From NCBI RefSeq assembly GCF_000814765.1, contig NZ_JWIC01000004.1, positions 434,001 to 498,000 of the forward strand: 64,000 nucleotides of DNA, given 5' to 3'. Positions 49,550 to 59,661 of the stretch are shown in pieces. The notes under the pieces are model-generated. The model had not been told where the DNA came from and did not search any database. It saw only the letters and a list, made by a program, of their open reading frames with translations. The position numbers were made by a program, and so were the translations under genes. The DNA is from Pseudoalteromonas luteoviolacea (GTDB lineage: Bacteria > Pseudomonadota > Gammaproteobacteria > Enterobacterales > Alteromonadaceae). The stretch's first letter is position 1; each line of letters starts with the position of its first letter.

Positions 49550-51493
49550 TTAGACTTCTTTTGGCTTTTCTATGTAGTAGCCTTGTACGCCATCTAAACA
49601 AAGCGTTTCGACGATGTGTTTTTCTTCTTGGCTTTCAACACCTTCAGCAAATACACTGACGCCGATACGGTGTGCTAAATCCACCATTAAGCGCATAAAG
49701 TACTGGTTGTTTTTATCTTCTTCTAAGCCACGAGTGTAACTTGCATCCATTTTGATAAAATCAGGTTTTAGGTCTCTAAAAAACTTAAATGAGGTTAAAC
49801 CAACACCAAAACGCTCTACGGTAATGCGCGCACCAACGCGATGCACCATATCAATGAAGCGTTTACTTGCTTTGATATTTTGCTGTAAGCCAAATTCACT
49901 GACTTCAAAAATGAGCTTAGAGGCAAGATTACCATCTTTTAATAAGCGTCTTTCAAGCCAAATCACAAACTGATCGCTGTGTGCACTGGATGCCGTGACA
50001 TTAATACCAAAAAACTTTTCATTGAAGTTTCTGGTTTTTATGAGTTCCAGCGAGCTGTCGATAATAAGCTGATCAATTTCAATGGCCATCTCAAGCTTTT
50101 CAGCCATCGCTAAGAATGAAGCGGTGGGCAGCATTTGATTATCTTCGGTTTTAAAGCGAGATTGGATCTCAGCATACGCTTTGACATTTTTGCCAATAGG
50201 CATAATGTTCTGCATCATTAGGTTAACACGACGGCTATCGATGACTTCGCGGATAACGCGGCGCCAGTTTTGATTGCCAAACCCGGCACCGACATTATTC
50301 ACAATGTCACTTTCTCGCTGTAAATGCCATGCGTTAGCTTGCTTGCTTTGCGCCATACTCATTGCATTATCAACAACAGATAACAATTCACCGAGCGGTT
50401 TACCTGATTCATAAGAGACGATACCTGCGTTAGCAACAGATGAGAGCTCTTGATTTTGCTGATATTGGGTAAACCTAGCTTGTAGCGTTTCACCAAATTG
50501 CTCCGCTTCTTTAGAAGGGACATTAGGTAAAATGACCGCAAAGTCTGAGCTATTTAATCTGAATACTTGGCTACCAGTATACGTACCGCTGACGTGTTTT
50601 ACGATGTCAGAAACGGCGCGGATATATTCATCGCCTTTCTGGTAACCGCGTGTTTGGTTGATCATTTGCAATTCACTACAACGGATCATTGCCAATGTAC
50701 CAAAGCTTTTATTGTTCGCTTGCTCAATTTGATGTTCGTAATATTCCACAAACATATTACGGTTACCAAGGCCCGTCACAACGTCTTTGTACGCCTCTTG
50801 TTTGATAGAATGCGCAGCTGATTTGATATCTTCTTGTTTACTTTTTAAAAAGTGCGCTAAACGATTAAATGAAGGTGCCAGCTCAGCGCCTAATTCGGTG
50901 ACTTTACCGGTATTAAAGTCTTCTTCAATACTTTCGGTTACTTGGTTTTGCGTAATATAGACGTCCACAGCATTCGCAACTGTCATACTGACGTTGCGGT
51001 TGAGCTTCTTATATATGGCCTGCATATAAAAGATAGGGATAAACGCAACCAACGCTGAAATGAGCAGCATCAGTAGCAATGATTGTTGCAACAGTGATGC
51101 TTGGCTTTGTGCATTAATCACAAATTCTATTTTGATGTCTTTTGTTTTATTAACTGCAAACTGAGGACGAATAGAGTTAAAGCTATTTGCGATGACGTCA
51201 GCGATTAGGGGGAGCTGAGTAGGGGAGCCAAGCTGCAATACTGCTTGTCCTGAAAAGTCCCTGACAATGAAAGTAGAAAAGACGTTGCCATTACTCAGTG
51301 ACAGGCGAATGTGCTCCGGCGTCATATCATTCATGGTTTTTTCTTGAATATAGTTACTAACCATTTGCTGTGCACTCATTTGTGCCCGGCTAACGGCGCT
51401 GTCAAAGCTTGAAGCAACAAAAAAGCTGCCTACAGCAGAAAACAGTAACCAAGATACGAATTGTAAAAATATGAGTTTTTTAAAGCCTGCCAT
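49550..51493 (-). CDS. Degenerate GGDEF/EAL membrane protein (CsrD- or LapD-like)
   Basis: A 647-residue inner-membrane protein. Helices at about 8-28 and 136-158 enclose a periplasmic domain of about 105 residues, followed by a HAMP-like linker. The GGDEF motif is replaced by NSSDF (314-318). The EAL motif is EIQ (442-444) and the catalytic Asp pair of DDFG is replaced by ERFG (560-563), while EGVES is kept. It should therefore neither make nor cut c-di-GMP and may instead bind it or act as an adaptor. Length and degeneracy resemble CsrD (about 646 residues, degenerate GGDEF and EAL); the periplasmic domain also suggests LapD. No lapG or msh neighbour is present. Confidence 0.8.
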   Translation of the reverse strand: MAGFKKLIFLQFVSWLLFSAVGSFFVASSFDSAVSRAQMSAQQMVSNYIQEKTMNDMTPEHIRLSLSNGNVFSTFIVRDFSGQAVLQLGSPTQLPLIADVIANSFNSIRPQFAVNKTKDIKIEFVINAQSQASLLQQSLLLMLLISALVAFIPIFYMQAIYKKLNRNVSMTVANAVDVYITQNQVTESIEEDFNTGKVTELGAELAPSFNRLAHFLKSKQEDIKSAAHSIKQEAYKDVVTGLGNRNMFVEYYEHQIEQANNKSFGTLAMIRCSELQMINQTRGYQKGDEYIRAVSDIVKHVSGTYTGSQVFRLNSSDFAVILPNVPSKEAEQFGETLQARFTQYQQNQELSSVANAGIVSYESGKPLGELLSVVDNAMSMAQSKQANAWHLQRESDIVNNVGAGFGNQNWRRVIREVIDSRRVNLMMQNIMPIGKNVKAYAEIQSRFKTEDNQMLPTASFLAMAEKLEMAIEIDQLIIDSSLELIKTRNFNEKFFGINVTASSAHSDQFVIWLERRLLKDGNLASKLIFEVSEFGLQQNIKASKRFIDMVHRVGARITVERFGVGLTSFKFFRDLKPDFIKMDASYTRGLEEDKNNQYFMRLMVDLAHRIGVSVFAEGVESQEEKHIVETLCLDGVQGYYIEKPKEV

Positions 51494-51717
51494 GATTTAT
51501 CTTCTGCCTGAAAATGGAAGAAATACCCTTTAGCATTAGTAAATGAATATAATGCTGCCAAACACAAATATGGAATACTGAGAATTATACATACTGAAAA
51601 CCACTTGGTGTCTTTTCCAATATGGTAAGTAGTCCTAATTATATAGCAAAAATTCACCAGTGAAGGTGCTTGTAGAGTAGAGCATTGGGTGGAAAAAGTC
51701 TAATATATTCTGAGAAT

Positions 51718-51794
51718 TGGCTCCCCCTCCCCGACTCGAACGGGGGACCTGCGGATTAACAGTCCGTCGCTCTAACCAACTGAGCTAAGGGGGA
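51718..51794 (-). tRNA. tRNA-Asn (GTT), copy 4 in transcript order
   Basis: Minus-strand cloverleaf with loop CTGTTAA (anticodon GTT), acceptor TCCCCCT/AGGGGGA, encoded GCCA end. Confidence 0.96.
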
Positions 51795-51816
51795 GCAATA
51801 TAGAAGTAAGAGTAGT

Positions 51817-51893
51817 TGGCTCCCCCTCCCCGACTCGAACGGGGGACCTGCGGATTAACAGTCCGTCGCTCTAACCAACTGAGCTAAGGGGGA
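51817..51893 (-). tRNA. tRNA-Asn (GTT), copy 3
   Basis: Identical tRNA body to the neighbouring copies; spacer about 22 bp. Confidence 0.96.
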
Positions 51894-51912
51894 ACTACAC
51901 TTTATAACGATT

Positions 51913-51989
51913 TGGCTCCCCCTCCCCGACTCGAACGGGGGACCTGCGGATTAACAGTCCGTCGCTCTAACCAACTGAGCTAAGGGGGA
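51913..51989 (-). tRNA. tRNA-Asn (GTT), copy 2
   Basis: Identical tRNA body; spacer about 19 bp to the next copy. Confidence 0.96.
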
Positions 51990-52010
51990 ATCGTTATATG
52001 TTCAGAAACT

Positions 52011-52087
52011 TGGCTCCCCCTCCCCGACTCGAACGGGGGACCTGCGGATTAACAGTCCGTCGCTCTAACCAACTGAGCTAAGGGGGA
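52011..52087 (-). tRNA. tRNA-Asn (GTT), copy 1 (promoter-proximal)
   Basis: Identical tRNA body; first gene of the asparagine tRNA transcript. Confidence 0.96.
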
Positions 52088-52110
52088 AGCATGTCTCTCA
52101 ACGGGGCGAA

Positions 52111-52139
52111 ATATTAATGACGACACGGCTAAGTGTCAA
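52111..52139 (-). promoter_or_regulatory. Promoter of the tRNA-Asn operon
   Basis: Minus-strand TTGACA (52139-52134), a 17-bp spacer and TAATAT (52116-52111), followed by the discriminator TTCGCCCCG. The first tRNA begins about 23 bp downstream. Confidence 0.85.
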
Positions 52140-53163
52140 CAATAAAAATCACAGTTATGCAAAAAAACTGTCTTTTCGATGGATTAATCAACAATTATGC
52201 TTTTTTTTAATCATCTATCTATCTAAAAATGACTTTTTTGCTGCTTTGCTACTTTGTATTTCATCATTCTATGTGGATCTGTGTAGCCTAATTTGACAGA
52301 TAGGCGACATCATCGCTGTTTATTTAAGCACCACATACCATGAGATATTAGGTGTTTTTTATAGCTAATGCCTCAAAATTGTTCGAAAGGGCTGTTTTTT
52401 GCACTTTTTTGGAGATCGTAAATTGTGAAGGTTGAGATCCTTCTGAGGATCTTAAACGTAGATTAGTTTGCAGTTCTTTTACAGTTAAATTGGTAAATAT
52501 TTTACTCAAATTTTAGGGTAAAACGGCATAGCCTAGTCTGGGTTTTATTTTAAATTCAATTTAAACAAATGGTTATTGGTTTTTTTGGTGGGTTTTTGAA
52601 AGTTGCGTAATTATTAAATTAGTCTAAATAGCTGCTAAAAACGCTGTTTCCAATCTTAGATCACCTGTTTTAAATAGAATGATCATAAACGTAAAATAAA
52701 AGCGGCGATAAGATCCCTGCTTAGGCCTTTATTTTTAAAGGCTCTACAAACTTATCCACGGAATCTGTGGATAACATTGTTTATTAATCTTTAAGAACTC
52801 TTCGAAAGCTAAGTAAACCGTGGCATTAGGGCGACGCAATAGTTTTTTTATCTTTTTTAAAATGCTTATAATTCAATGGTGTAGGTGTTTTGGCTAGAAT
52901 CGTATGCGAATGTGTGTATTTTTAAAGATTTATTTCAACATTGTTTGCCTGATGTGCAAAAAGTGAGCCGAAGAATCAGTGGATTTGAAATAAAATTGAC
53001 ATTTTTTGTGCAGAATGAGTTTTGACAAAGAATTGGGTAAAAAAACAATTTTTACGATAAAAGGCATTTATATAGCTTCTATCATAATACGGACAATAAT
53101 AGCGTGGCATCATCTAGAATGATGATTTAGAATGATGGGCTGTTAAAAGAGGTATCATATTTT
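52140..53163. other. 1-kb AT-rich intergenic region with GATC sites and DnaA boxes
   Basis: No ORF of coding character. Seven GATC sites fall between 52276 and 52715 and none after that. An inverted pair of DnaA-type boxes lies at 52752-52774. Several long T runs occur. The region lies between divergent units: the tRNA-Asn operon on the left and MATE-uvrB on the right. Confidence 0.6.
52752..52774. promoter_or_regulatory. Inverted pair of DnaA-type boxes
   Basis: TTATCCACG (52752-52760) on the plus strand and TGTGGATAA (52766-52774), which is TTATCCACA on the minus strand, a perfect consensus box. They face each other with 5 bp between. Binding by DnaA is inferred from the consensus. Confidence 0.7.
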
Positions 53164-54540
53164 ATGTCCGCAGTACGTCAATCTAGTTCCAATAGCGATA
53201 TTTTGACTGGTTCAATTCCAGCCACTTTAAAGCGTATGACCGTGCCAATGATATTTGGCATGATCATGTTAATGAGCTTCAATTTAGTTGATACATTCTT
53301 TATTAGTTTATTGGGCACAGAGCCGCTCGCGGCGGTTAGCTTCACGTTCCCTGTGACATTTACTATCATCAGTTTAGCCATAGGCTTGGGTATAGGTACA
53401 TCGGCAGTCATTGCAAAAGCGCTGGGTAGCAAAGATATTGAAGAGGCCAAGTTTGATGCTTTCATTTCTCTTATATTAGCTGCGGTATTGGTCGCTTTAC
53501 TTGCCGCGTTGGGTTATGTGCTAATGGACCCGATATTCACCTTGTTGGGCGCTGATGCGAGTACGCTTCCCTATATCCATGATTATATGAATGTCTGGTT
53601 TTTGGGCGCTGTGTTTTTAATTACACCTATGATAGGTAATTCGGTTTTAAGAGCATCTGGTGATACAAAAACGCCCAGTATGATCATGGGGCTAGGTGGT
53701 TTAATCAATGCCGTCTTGGATCCTATTTTAATTTTTGGCTTGGGACCTATTCCTGCGCTTGGAGTGCAAGGCGCTGCCATTGCTTCTGTCATCGCTTGGG
53801 CGGTGGGCGTGGTCGTTATTATTTACTTATTGGCGATAAAAAAGCAGCTTTTAAGCTGCTCTAGTGCAAAGCAAAGTGTATGGGGAGCAGTGACTAAAAT
53901 AATGAAAATAGGTTTGCCTGCTGCGGGGGCGAATATGCTTACTCCGATCGCGATGGCCGTAATGACAGCAATTGTGGCGACTTATGGTGCACAAGCGGTT
54001 GCTGCATTTGGTGTGGGAAGCCGTATTGAATCGATTGCATGTTTGGTTATTTTGGCTCTGTCGATGACGTTACCACCTTTTGTTAGTCAAAACTATGGCG
54101 CAGGGAATTTCACTCGCGTAAAAGAGGCTTATACCAAGACATTGAAGTTTGTTTTGATGTGGCAATTTGGCATTTATGTATTTCTGATTTTAACTGCGCA
54201 TTGGGTCAGCCAAGCTTTTGGTAATGAGCCAGAGGTCATAGCGATCATCAAACTTTTCATTTATACCTTACCGCTGAGTTATGGCCTACAAGGCATCATC
54301 ATTTTAACCAATTCATCTTTTAATGCATTACATAAACCAATGAATGCGTTGATCTTAAGTATTGTACGTTTGTTTGTTTTTTATATTCCTTGTGCTTATA
54401 TAGGATCTCATATTGCCGGGCTTACTGGTTTATTTGTGGGCGCTGCAATCGGTAACTTATTTACGGCTATTGCCGCATATACTTGGTTTAGTAAAACACT
54501 TAATGGCATGCAACAAGAAGGTATTGAGGTGCACTCGTAA
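53164..54540 (+). CDS. MATE-family efflux transporter
   Basis: A 458-residue inner-membrane exporter with 12 predicted helices in two MatE repeats. [28 protein letters not shown] N-terminus, [16 protein letters not shown] loop ([20 protein letters not shown]) and GVGSRIE in the second half are MATE features; the sequence is of the DinF/NorM kind. It would export cationic drugs or metabolites using H+ or Na+; the substrate is unknown. Its stop TAA shares one base with the ATG of uvrB, so the two genes are likely translated together. Confidence 0.92.
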   Translation: MSAVRQSSSNSDILTGSIPATLKRMTVPMIFGMIMLMSFNLVDTFFISLLGTEPLAAVSFTFPVTFTIISLAIGLGIGTSAVIAKALGSKDIEEAKFDAFISLILAAVLVALLAALGYVLMDPIFTLLGADASTLPYIHDYMNVWFLGAVFLITPMIGNSVLRASGDTKTPSMIMGLGGLINAVLDPILIFGLGPIPALGVQGAAIASVIAWAVGVVVIIYLLAIKKQLLSCSSAKQSVWGAVTKIMKIGLPAAGANMLTPIAMAVMTAIVATYGAQAVAAFGVGSRIESIACLVILALSMTLPPFVSQNYGAGNFTRVKEAYTKTLKFVLMWQFGIYVFLILTAHWVSQAFGNEPEVIAIIKLFIYTLPLSYGLQGIIILTNSSFNALHKPMNALILSIVRLFVFYIPCAYIGSHIAGLTGLFVGAAIGNLFTAIAAYTWFSKTLNGMQQEGIEVHS

Positions 54541-56558
54541 TGAATGAGTCTTTTGATTTAGTATCTGAATTTTCTCCAAATGGTGACCAACCTACCGCCA
54601 TTGCTCAGTTGTGTGATGGACTGGAAGCCGGTCTTGCCCATCAAACTTTGCTTGGCGCGACGGGCACAGGCAAAACGTTTACGATGGCCAATATCATTCA
54701 TCAGCTGAATCGCCCGACTATTATTATGGCCCATAACAAGACGCTTGCGGCGCAATTATATGGTGAAATGAAAGAGTTCTTCCCAAACAATGCCGTTGAA
54801 TATTTTGTCTCTTATTATGACTATTATCAGCCTGAAGCATATGTTGTTGCCAGTGATACATTCATCGAAAAAGATGCCTCGATCAATGATCACATTGAGC
54901 AGATGCGTTTATCGGCTACCAAAGCGTTGTTAGAGCGAAGAGATACCATTATCGTCGCGTCAGTGTCAGCTATCTATGGTCTGGGTGATCCGGACTCGTA
55001 TATGAAAATGATGCTGTTATTGAAAGTGGGCGAGACTATGGAGCAGCGCGCCATGCTTAGACGTCTTGCTGAGTTGCAGTACACTCGTAATGACATGGAC
55101 TTTTCTCGTGGCACCTATCGGGTACGGGGAGAAGTCATTGATATATTTCCTGCTGAATCAGAAACTCAAGCCGTGCGTGTTGAAATGTTTGATGATGAGA
55201 TTGAACGGATCAGCCTCTTCGATCCATTGACCGGCGTCGTAGACAAGCATCTAGTTAGAGCAACCATTTATCCAAAAACCCACTATGTAACACCCAGAGA
55301 AAAAATTCTCGAAGCCATTGAAAAGATCAAAGTAGAGCTTAAAGAACGCCGTGCTTATTTGATGGATGCCAATAAACTGGTTGAAGAGCAGCGGGTTGCA
55401 CAGCGTACTCAGTATGATATTGAAATGATGCAAGAACTTGGCTTTTGTTCTGGGATTGAAAATTACAGCCGGTATTTATCAGGCAGAGCACCAGGTGAGC
55501 CACCCCCAACTTTATTAGACTATTTACCCGACGATGCTTTGATGATCATCGATGAATCCCATGTGACCGTCTCTCAGGTAGGCGCTATGTACAAAGGGGA
55601 TAGAAGCCGAAAGGAAAATTTAGTTGAGTATGGCTTTAGATTGCCTTCAGCAATGGATAACCGTCCATTAAAGTTTGAAGAGTTTGAGTCTATTGCGCCG
55701 CAGACTATTTATGTTTCTGCGACGCCTGGTGATTATGAATTGGAGCGCTCTAGTGGTGAGGTTGCTGAACAGGTGATCCGCCCGACTGGGTTACTCGACC
55801 CTGAGTTAGAAGTCCGCCCGGTGTCTTCACAAGTGGATGACTTGCTCTCTGAAATTTACAAACGAGTGGCGCTAAAAGAACGTGTTCTGGTCACGACGTT
55901 GACTAAAAGAATGTCGGAAGACCTCACTGACTATTTAAATGATCATGACGTAAAAGTGCGTTATTTACACTCTGATATCGATACGGTAGAGCGTATGGAG
56001 ATTATTCGAGATCTCAGAAAGGGGGTATTTGATGTACTGGTCGGGATCAATTTATTGAGAGAAGGTCTTGATATGCCCGAGGTATCCTTAGTGGCTATTT
56101 TGGATGCGGATAAAGAGGGCTTTTTACGTTCTACGCGATCTTTAATTCAGACCATAGGCCGTGCTGCTCGTCATTTAAATGGTAAAGCAATTTTATACGG
56201 TGACAGGATAACTCGCTCTATGCGTGCTGCTATCGATGAGACCGAACGCCGCCGAGAAAAGCAACAAGCTTACAATGAAAAACATGGTATTACACCTCAA
56301 GCGTTAAATAAGAAAATCACGGATGTGATGGATTTAGGTGAAGAAGTCACTGATTCTGGCACACATGCTAAATCCAATGCGGGTGATAAAGTCACACCAT
56401 TGCCATCATCAGCGGGTAAATCGACAGCACAGCTAACAGAGCAAATAGCGCAGTTAGAGAGTCAAATGATGGTTCATGCACGTGAGCTTGAATTTGAAAA
56501 GGCAGCTCAGGTTCGAGATCAGATCCAGATGTTGCAGCAGCAGCTATTAAATAGCTAG
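54540..56558 (+). CDS. uvrB: Excinuclease ABC subunit B
   Basis: A 672-residue nucleotide-excision-repair helicase. Walker [11 protein letters not shown] is near residue 39, the damage-probing beta-hairpin [11 protein letters not shown] near 92-102, the DEAD-like box IIDESHVT in the middle, helicase motifs ([32 protein letters not shown]), and a C-terminal UVR domain ([21 protein letters not shown]) that contacts UvrC. The start ATG overlaps the MATE stop by one base. No SOS box was found directly upstream; any promoter is before the MATE gene or inside it. Confidence 0.98.
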   Translation: MNESFDLVSEFSPNGDQPTAIAQLCDGLEAGLAHQTLLGATGTGKTFTMANIIHQLNRPTIIMAHNKTLAAQLYGEMKEFFPNNAVEYFVSYYDYYQPEAYVVASDTFIEKDASINDHIEQMRLSATKALLERRDTIIVASVSAIYGLGDPDSYMKMMLLLKVGETMEQRAMLRRLAELQYTRNDMDFSRGTYRVRGEVIDIFPAESETQAVRVEMFDDEIERISLFDPLTGVVDKHLVRATIYPKTHYVTPREKILEAIEKIKVELKERRAYLMDANKLVEEQRVAQRTQYDIEMMQELGFCSGIENYSRYLSGRAPGEPPPTLLDYLPDDALMIIDESHVTVSQVGAMYKGDRSRKENLVEYGFRLPSAMDNRPLKFEEFESIAPQTIYVSATPGDYELERSSGEVAEQVIRPTGLLDPELEVRPVSSQVDDLLSEIYKRVALKERVLVTTLTKRMSEDLTDYLNDHDVKVRYLHSDIDTVERMEIIRDLRKGVFDVLVGINLLREGLDMPEVSLVAILDADKEGFLRSTRSLIQTIGRAARHLNGKAILYGDRITRSMRAAIDETERRREKQQAYNEKHGITPQALNKKITDVMDLGEEVTDSGTHAKSNAGDKVTPLPSSAGKSTAQLTEQIAQLESQMMVHARELEFEKAAQVRDQIQMLQQQLLNS

Positions 56559-56579
56559 ATGACATCAAGTTGTCACTAG

Positions 56580-56609
56580 GCAGTGCGATAATGTCGCGCT
56601 GCTTTTTTA
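56580..56609 (+). terminator. Terminator after uvrB
   Basis: GCAGTGCGA / TCGCGCTGC with a 5-nt loop and one T:G pair, followed by TTTTTTAT. It lies 21 bp after the uvrB stop. Confidence 0.9.
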
Positions 56610-56763
56610 TGGCTTAATTCATAAACATTAGATGCTAAGTTGGCGAAAAACAGTTAAATTATCTAGTGTAAGAAATAGATCAAGCACTATGCTGAGCGTT
56701 TGGCCATTGTTGCTTGAACATTTTATGCCTTAAAAAGCCCTTTTGTGAGAGTTACCCGATACT

Positions 56764-58953
56764 GTGTTATTTGGTCGTAAAGTTATTTTTTTGCTGATAG
56801 TCTTAATGTGGATACCGCTCAGCTATGGCGCTGATGAGCAGGTACAAACATCATTAACTCAACTTTCCATCTCGCTTGAGCAAAACCCCAAACTCACTTT
56901 AGGTAAAGTGGAAGAATTAAATCAATTGTTCTTACACCCTCAGCCGAGTTCTCGTTTCTGGTTTGAACTCAAAGTCATAGAAGTTAAAGCGAAAACGAGA
57001 CTGGGTTACTTTGAAGAAGCCGAACAGCATTTATACCAATTAGAGTCATATCTACCTGTCATGGGGGCATTTGAAGATGCGCCTGCACAAATCAAATTAC
57101 TCCAAGCACAATTGGCACTGAAGAAAAATGACATCAGTGTTGGTTTATTGTTACTAGAACAAGCGCGTGATCTTGTGCCTAAAGAACATGTGACGCTACG
57201 CAGTGATATTCTGCACTCTTTGGCGTGGGCATTACGCTATCAAGCGAATTACAGTGAAGCTGAACAGGTAATAAAAGATGCTATCTCATTGGTGGCGCCA
57301 ATAGAGGATAAGGCGCGATTAGCGACTTATTATAACCAACTTGGGGTAATTTATGATTATATGGGAAGCTTGCAGCTGGCGCTGCGCTTTCATGAAAAGT
57401 CTCTGAATATTCAGCGGCAGTTACAAAATCAGCAGGGTATTTCGAATTCGTTATATAACATTGGTGAAATTTATCGTGATTTGGAAAAGTTTCAACAAGC
57501 CTTGCAGCACTTTAAGCAGGCTTTGGAAGTTGATAAAGCGTTGGGGGATCCGATCCACATAGCAAATAGTCATGGTAAGCTCAGTCAAGTATATTTAAAG
57601 TTAGGAGATATTGCACAGGCATTATCACACAGCCAAGCCGGTATTGAGTTGTCACGTGCAAGCGGTGCAAATAGTGATTTAGCTTGGCAGTTGAGTATAT
57701 TGGCCAATATTTATGTTGCTCAAAAGGCTTTAACGCAAGCTTTGGCTGTCGCACAAGAAGCATTGACATTAGCGTTAGAAGCAAAGGCTAAAAGAACGGA
57801 GCATACCGTCAGAATAGTGATGATTGAGATTTGGCTTGCACAATCGCAGTATGAATCCGCGTTGTCTGAAATTGAGTGGGTATTAGCTTTACCTGACATT
57901 GGCACTTCCTATCGGGCGACTTTACATAAATATCAAGCGCAGGCATTAGAACAATTAGGGCAGTATAAATTGGCGGTGCAAAGTTTAGAGTCATTTATAG
58001 AAGCTCGAACCCAGCTGTATCATGATTTAGATAAACAGCAAGCGTTAACCATGCAACAAAACGTTGAGTTTATTCGTCAAGAGCAAGCATTAAAGTTGAT
58101 TCAAAATGAGCAAGCTCTCGCACAAGCCACCTTAGAAAATTTAAAGTTGCAACGGGGAATGGGGGCGTCTTTGTTGTTATGTTTTATGGCGATAGGTATT
58201 TACATTTATAAGCGGCAGGTGCAAAAACAGCAGTTTGTTGAGCTCGAAGCGGATATGATGGCGCAGTCTTTAGCTCAGAAGAATCGTTTACTGGCAGATG
58301 TGTCCCATGAATTGCGTACGCCTTTGGCTGCACTTAAACTGACAGTGGAAGCGATGCAGCACAATATTGAACCTGATCCGGTTAAGGGCTTTATAAAAAT
58401 TCAGAAAAAGATTAGCCATTTAGATAACCTCATCAAAGATATTTACCAATCAGCGCAATTTGACAATGATGCCATGGTGCTCGATAAGCAGCCCGTTGAT
58501 GTGAGTATATTACTAAAAGAAATTGTTGAAGAGTTTCAGCCAATGTATGCCACCAAGCAGCAATCTTTAACTTATGCTGAAGAGGTCGATAATACCTTGT
58601 TTGACTTAGATGCAGCGCGGATCCGGCAGGTCATATTTAACTTATTGAGAAATAGCCACTTTTATACCAGTGTTGATGGTCAAACTGTGGTGACTTTAAA
58701 AATGAACAAAAAAGGGGTAATGATTTCGACGCAAGACTCCTTTCCCGGTGTGGCAACCGAGGATCTCGAGAAAATATTTGAGCGATTATATCGATGTGAA
58801 GGGTCCCGCAGCCGAGATCATGGCGGCTCTGGACTTGGCTTGGCGATCTGTCAGCAGATCGTCCAAGCACATGGTGGTAACATCAGTGCAGCACATAGTT
58901 CTATGGGTGGCGTCGAGATTACCATTTATATACCGTATCAAGCGGACGCTTAG
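56764..58953 (+). CDS. Orphan TPR sensor histidine kinase
   Basis: A 729-residue membrane histidine kinase starting at GTG 56764. It has a signal peptide (about 1-22), a periplasmic TPR array (about 40-400, with repeats such as YNQLGVIYDYMGSLQLALRF and SLYNIGEIYRDLEKFQQALQ), a coiled coil, one transmembrane helix (about 462-482), a HisKA domain with DVSHELRTPLAALKL (His at about 515) and a HATPase with NLLRNSHFYTS (N box) and GGSGLGLAICQQIVQAHGG (G2 box). No response regulator is next to it. TPR-sensing kinases of this form usually detect peptides or protein partners. The 3' end overlaps the convergent barrel gene by 3 bp. Confidence 0.9.
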   Translation: MLFGRKVIFLLIVLMWIPLSYGADEQVQTSLTQLSISLEQNPKLTLGKVEELNQLFLHPQPSSRFWFELKVIEVKAKTRLGYFEEAEQHLYQLESYLPVMGAFEDAPAQIKLLQAQLALKKNDISVGLLLLEQARDLVPKEHVTLRSDILHSLAWALRYQANYSEAEQVIKDAISLVAPIEDKARLATYYNQLGVIYDYMGSLQLALRFHEKSLNIQRQLQNQQGISNSLYNIGEIYRDLEKFQQALQHFKQALEVDKALGDPIHIANSHGKLSQVYLKLGDIAQALSHSQAGIELSRASGANSDLAWQLSILANIYVAQKALTQALAVAQEALTLALEAKAKRTEHTVRIVMIEIWLAQSQYESALSEIEWVLALPDIGTSYRATLHKYQAQALEQLGQYKLAVQSLESFIEARTQLYHDLDKQQALTMQQNVEFIRQEQALKLIQNEQALAQATLENLKLQRGMGASLLLCFMAIGIYIYKRQVQKQQFVELEADMMAQSLAQKNRLLADVSHELRTPLAALKLTVEAMQHNIEPDPVKGFIKIQKKISHLDNLIKDIYQSAQFDNDAMVLDKQPVDVSILLKEIVEEFQPMYATKQQSLTYAEEVDNTLFDLDAARIRQVIFNLLRNSHFYTSVDGQTVVTLKMNKKGVMISTQDSFPGVATEDLEKIFERLYRCEGSRSRDHGGSGLGLAICQQIVQAHGGNISAAHSSMGGVEITIYIPYQADA

Positions 58954-59546
58954 AAACGGTAGCTAACACCTAAACCGAGGCTTGAAACATCTAGATCTCC
59001 CATATCTAGGTATTGGTAGCTTATATTCATTGCCATGCCATTTTGCCAGTCATATTGCCAGCCCAATTCAGCGACAAAACCAACGCCATCTTCTTCAACA
59101 AGTGTCGTGCTACCGCGATTAATTTCGTAATCATAGAAGTTGGCACCAAGCTTACCATACAGAGAGTTTTGCTTAGTCAGTTGGTATTGGCCTTTTGCAG
59201 CGACGATCAAGTTGCCATAATCGATGTCATTTGCACCGAGCCCAAAGAGTGTTTTATTGAGTTGAGTACAGGTAAATTTTCTATTTTGCGTATCAGTACA
59301 CTCCCAGTTGTCTGAGTCACTCCCGCCATTCAAACCGACTTCCAACGCCCAAGTTGGATCAAACTGATAGTTGTAATACACATATAATTGACCAACGCCA
59401 TCACCATCTTGGCTAGAGCTTTTATAAGATGCTGAGCCACCAGAGAGTTGTGCACCAATTCTGTGTTTTTCATCAACAACATTCGCCATTGACGAAAACG
59501 AGGCTGTTGCTGCAAGGACAAGTGAGAGTAGAGATAAAGTTTTCAT
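58950..59546 (-). CDS. Outer-membrane beta-barrel protein
   Basis: A 198-residue protein with a signal peptide (MKTLSLLSLVLAATASFSSMA) and alternating polar/aromatic strands of a small eight-stranded barrel (YVYYNYQFDPTWALEVGLNG, QYQLTKQNSLYGKLGANFYDYE). It ends in the aromatic residue Phe (GVSYRF), the outer-membrane assembly signal. It resembles the OmpA/OmpW/opacity-type small porin-like barrels. A Cys pair (WECTDTQNRKFTC) sits in a predicted outer loop. Confidence 0.85.
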   Translation of the reverse strand: MKTLSLLSLVLAATASFSSMANVVDEKHRIGAQLSGGSASYKSSSQDGDGVGQLYVYYNYQFDPTWALEVGLNGGSDSDNWECTDTQNRKFTCTQLNKTLFGLGANDIDYGNLIVAAKGQYQLTKQNSLYGKLGANFYDYEINRGSTTLVEEDGVGFVAELGWQYDWQNGMAMNISYQYLDMGDLDVSSLGLGVSYRF

Positions 59547-59661
59547 TACGCATATTCCATTTGGTTAACTTGTGACTCAGTTTAGGGGCAAGCCTTGTGA
59601 GAGTCTGTGTCCCCGTTGTCAAAAAGTGTAAGGGTTGGTGAGAATGTGCGTGAGATAACAT

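Noticed and set aside
52140..53163. Chromosomal replication origin (oriC)
   Set aside because: GATC and DnaA boxes are present, but only two good boxes were found and neither dnaA, mnmG nor rep-type initiator genes are near. Kept only as a DnaA-binding candidate.
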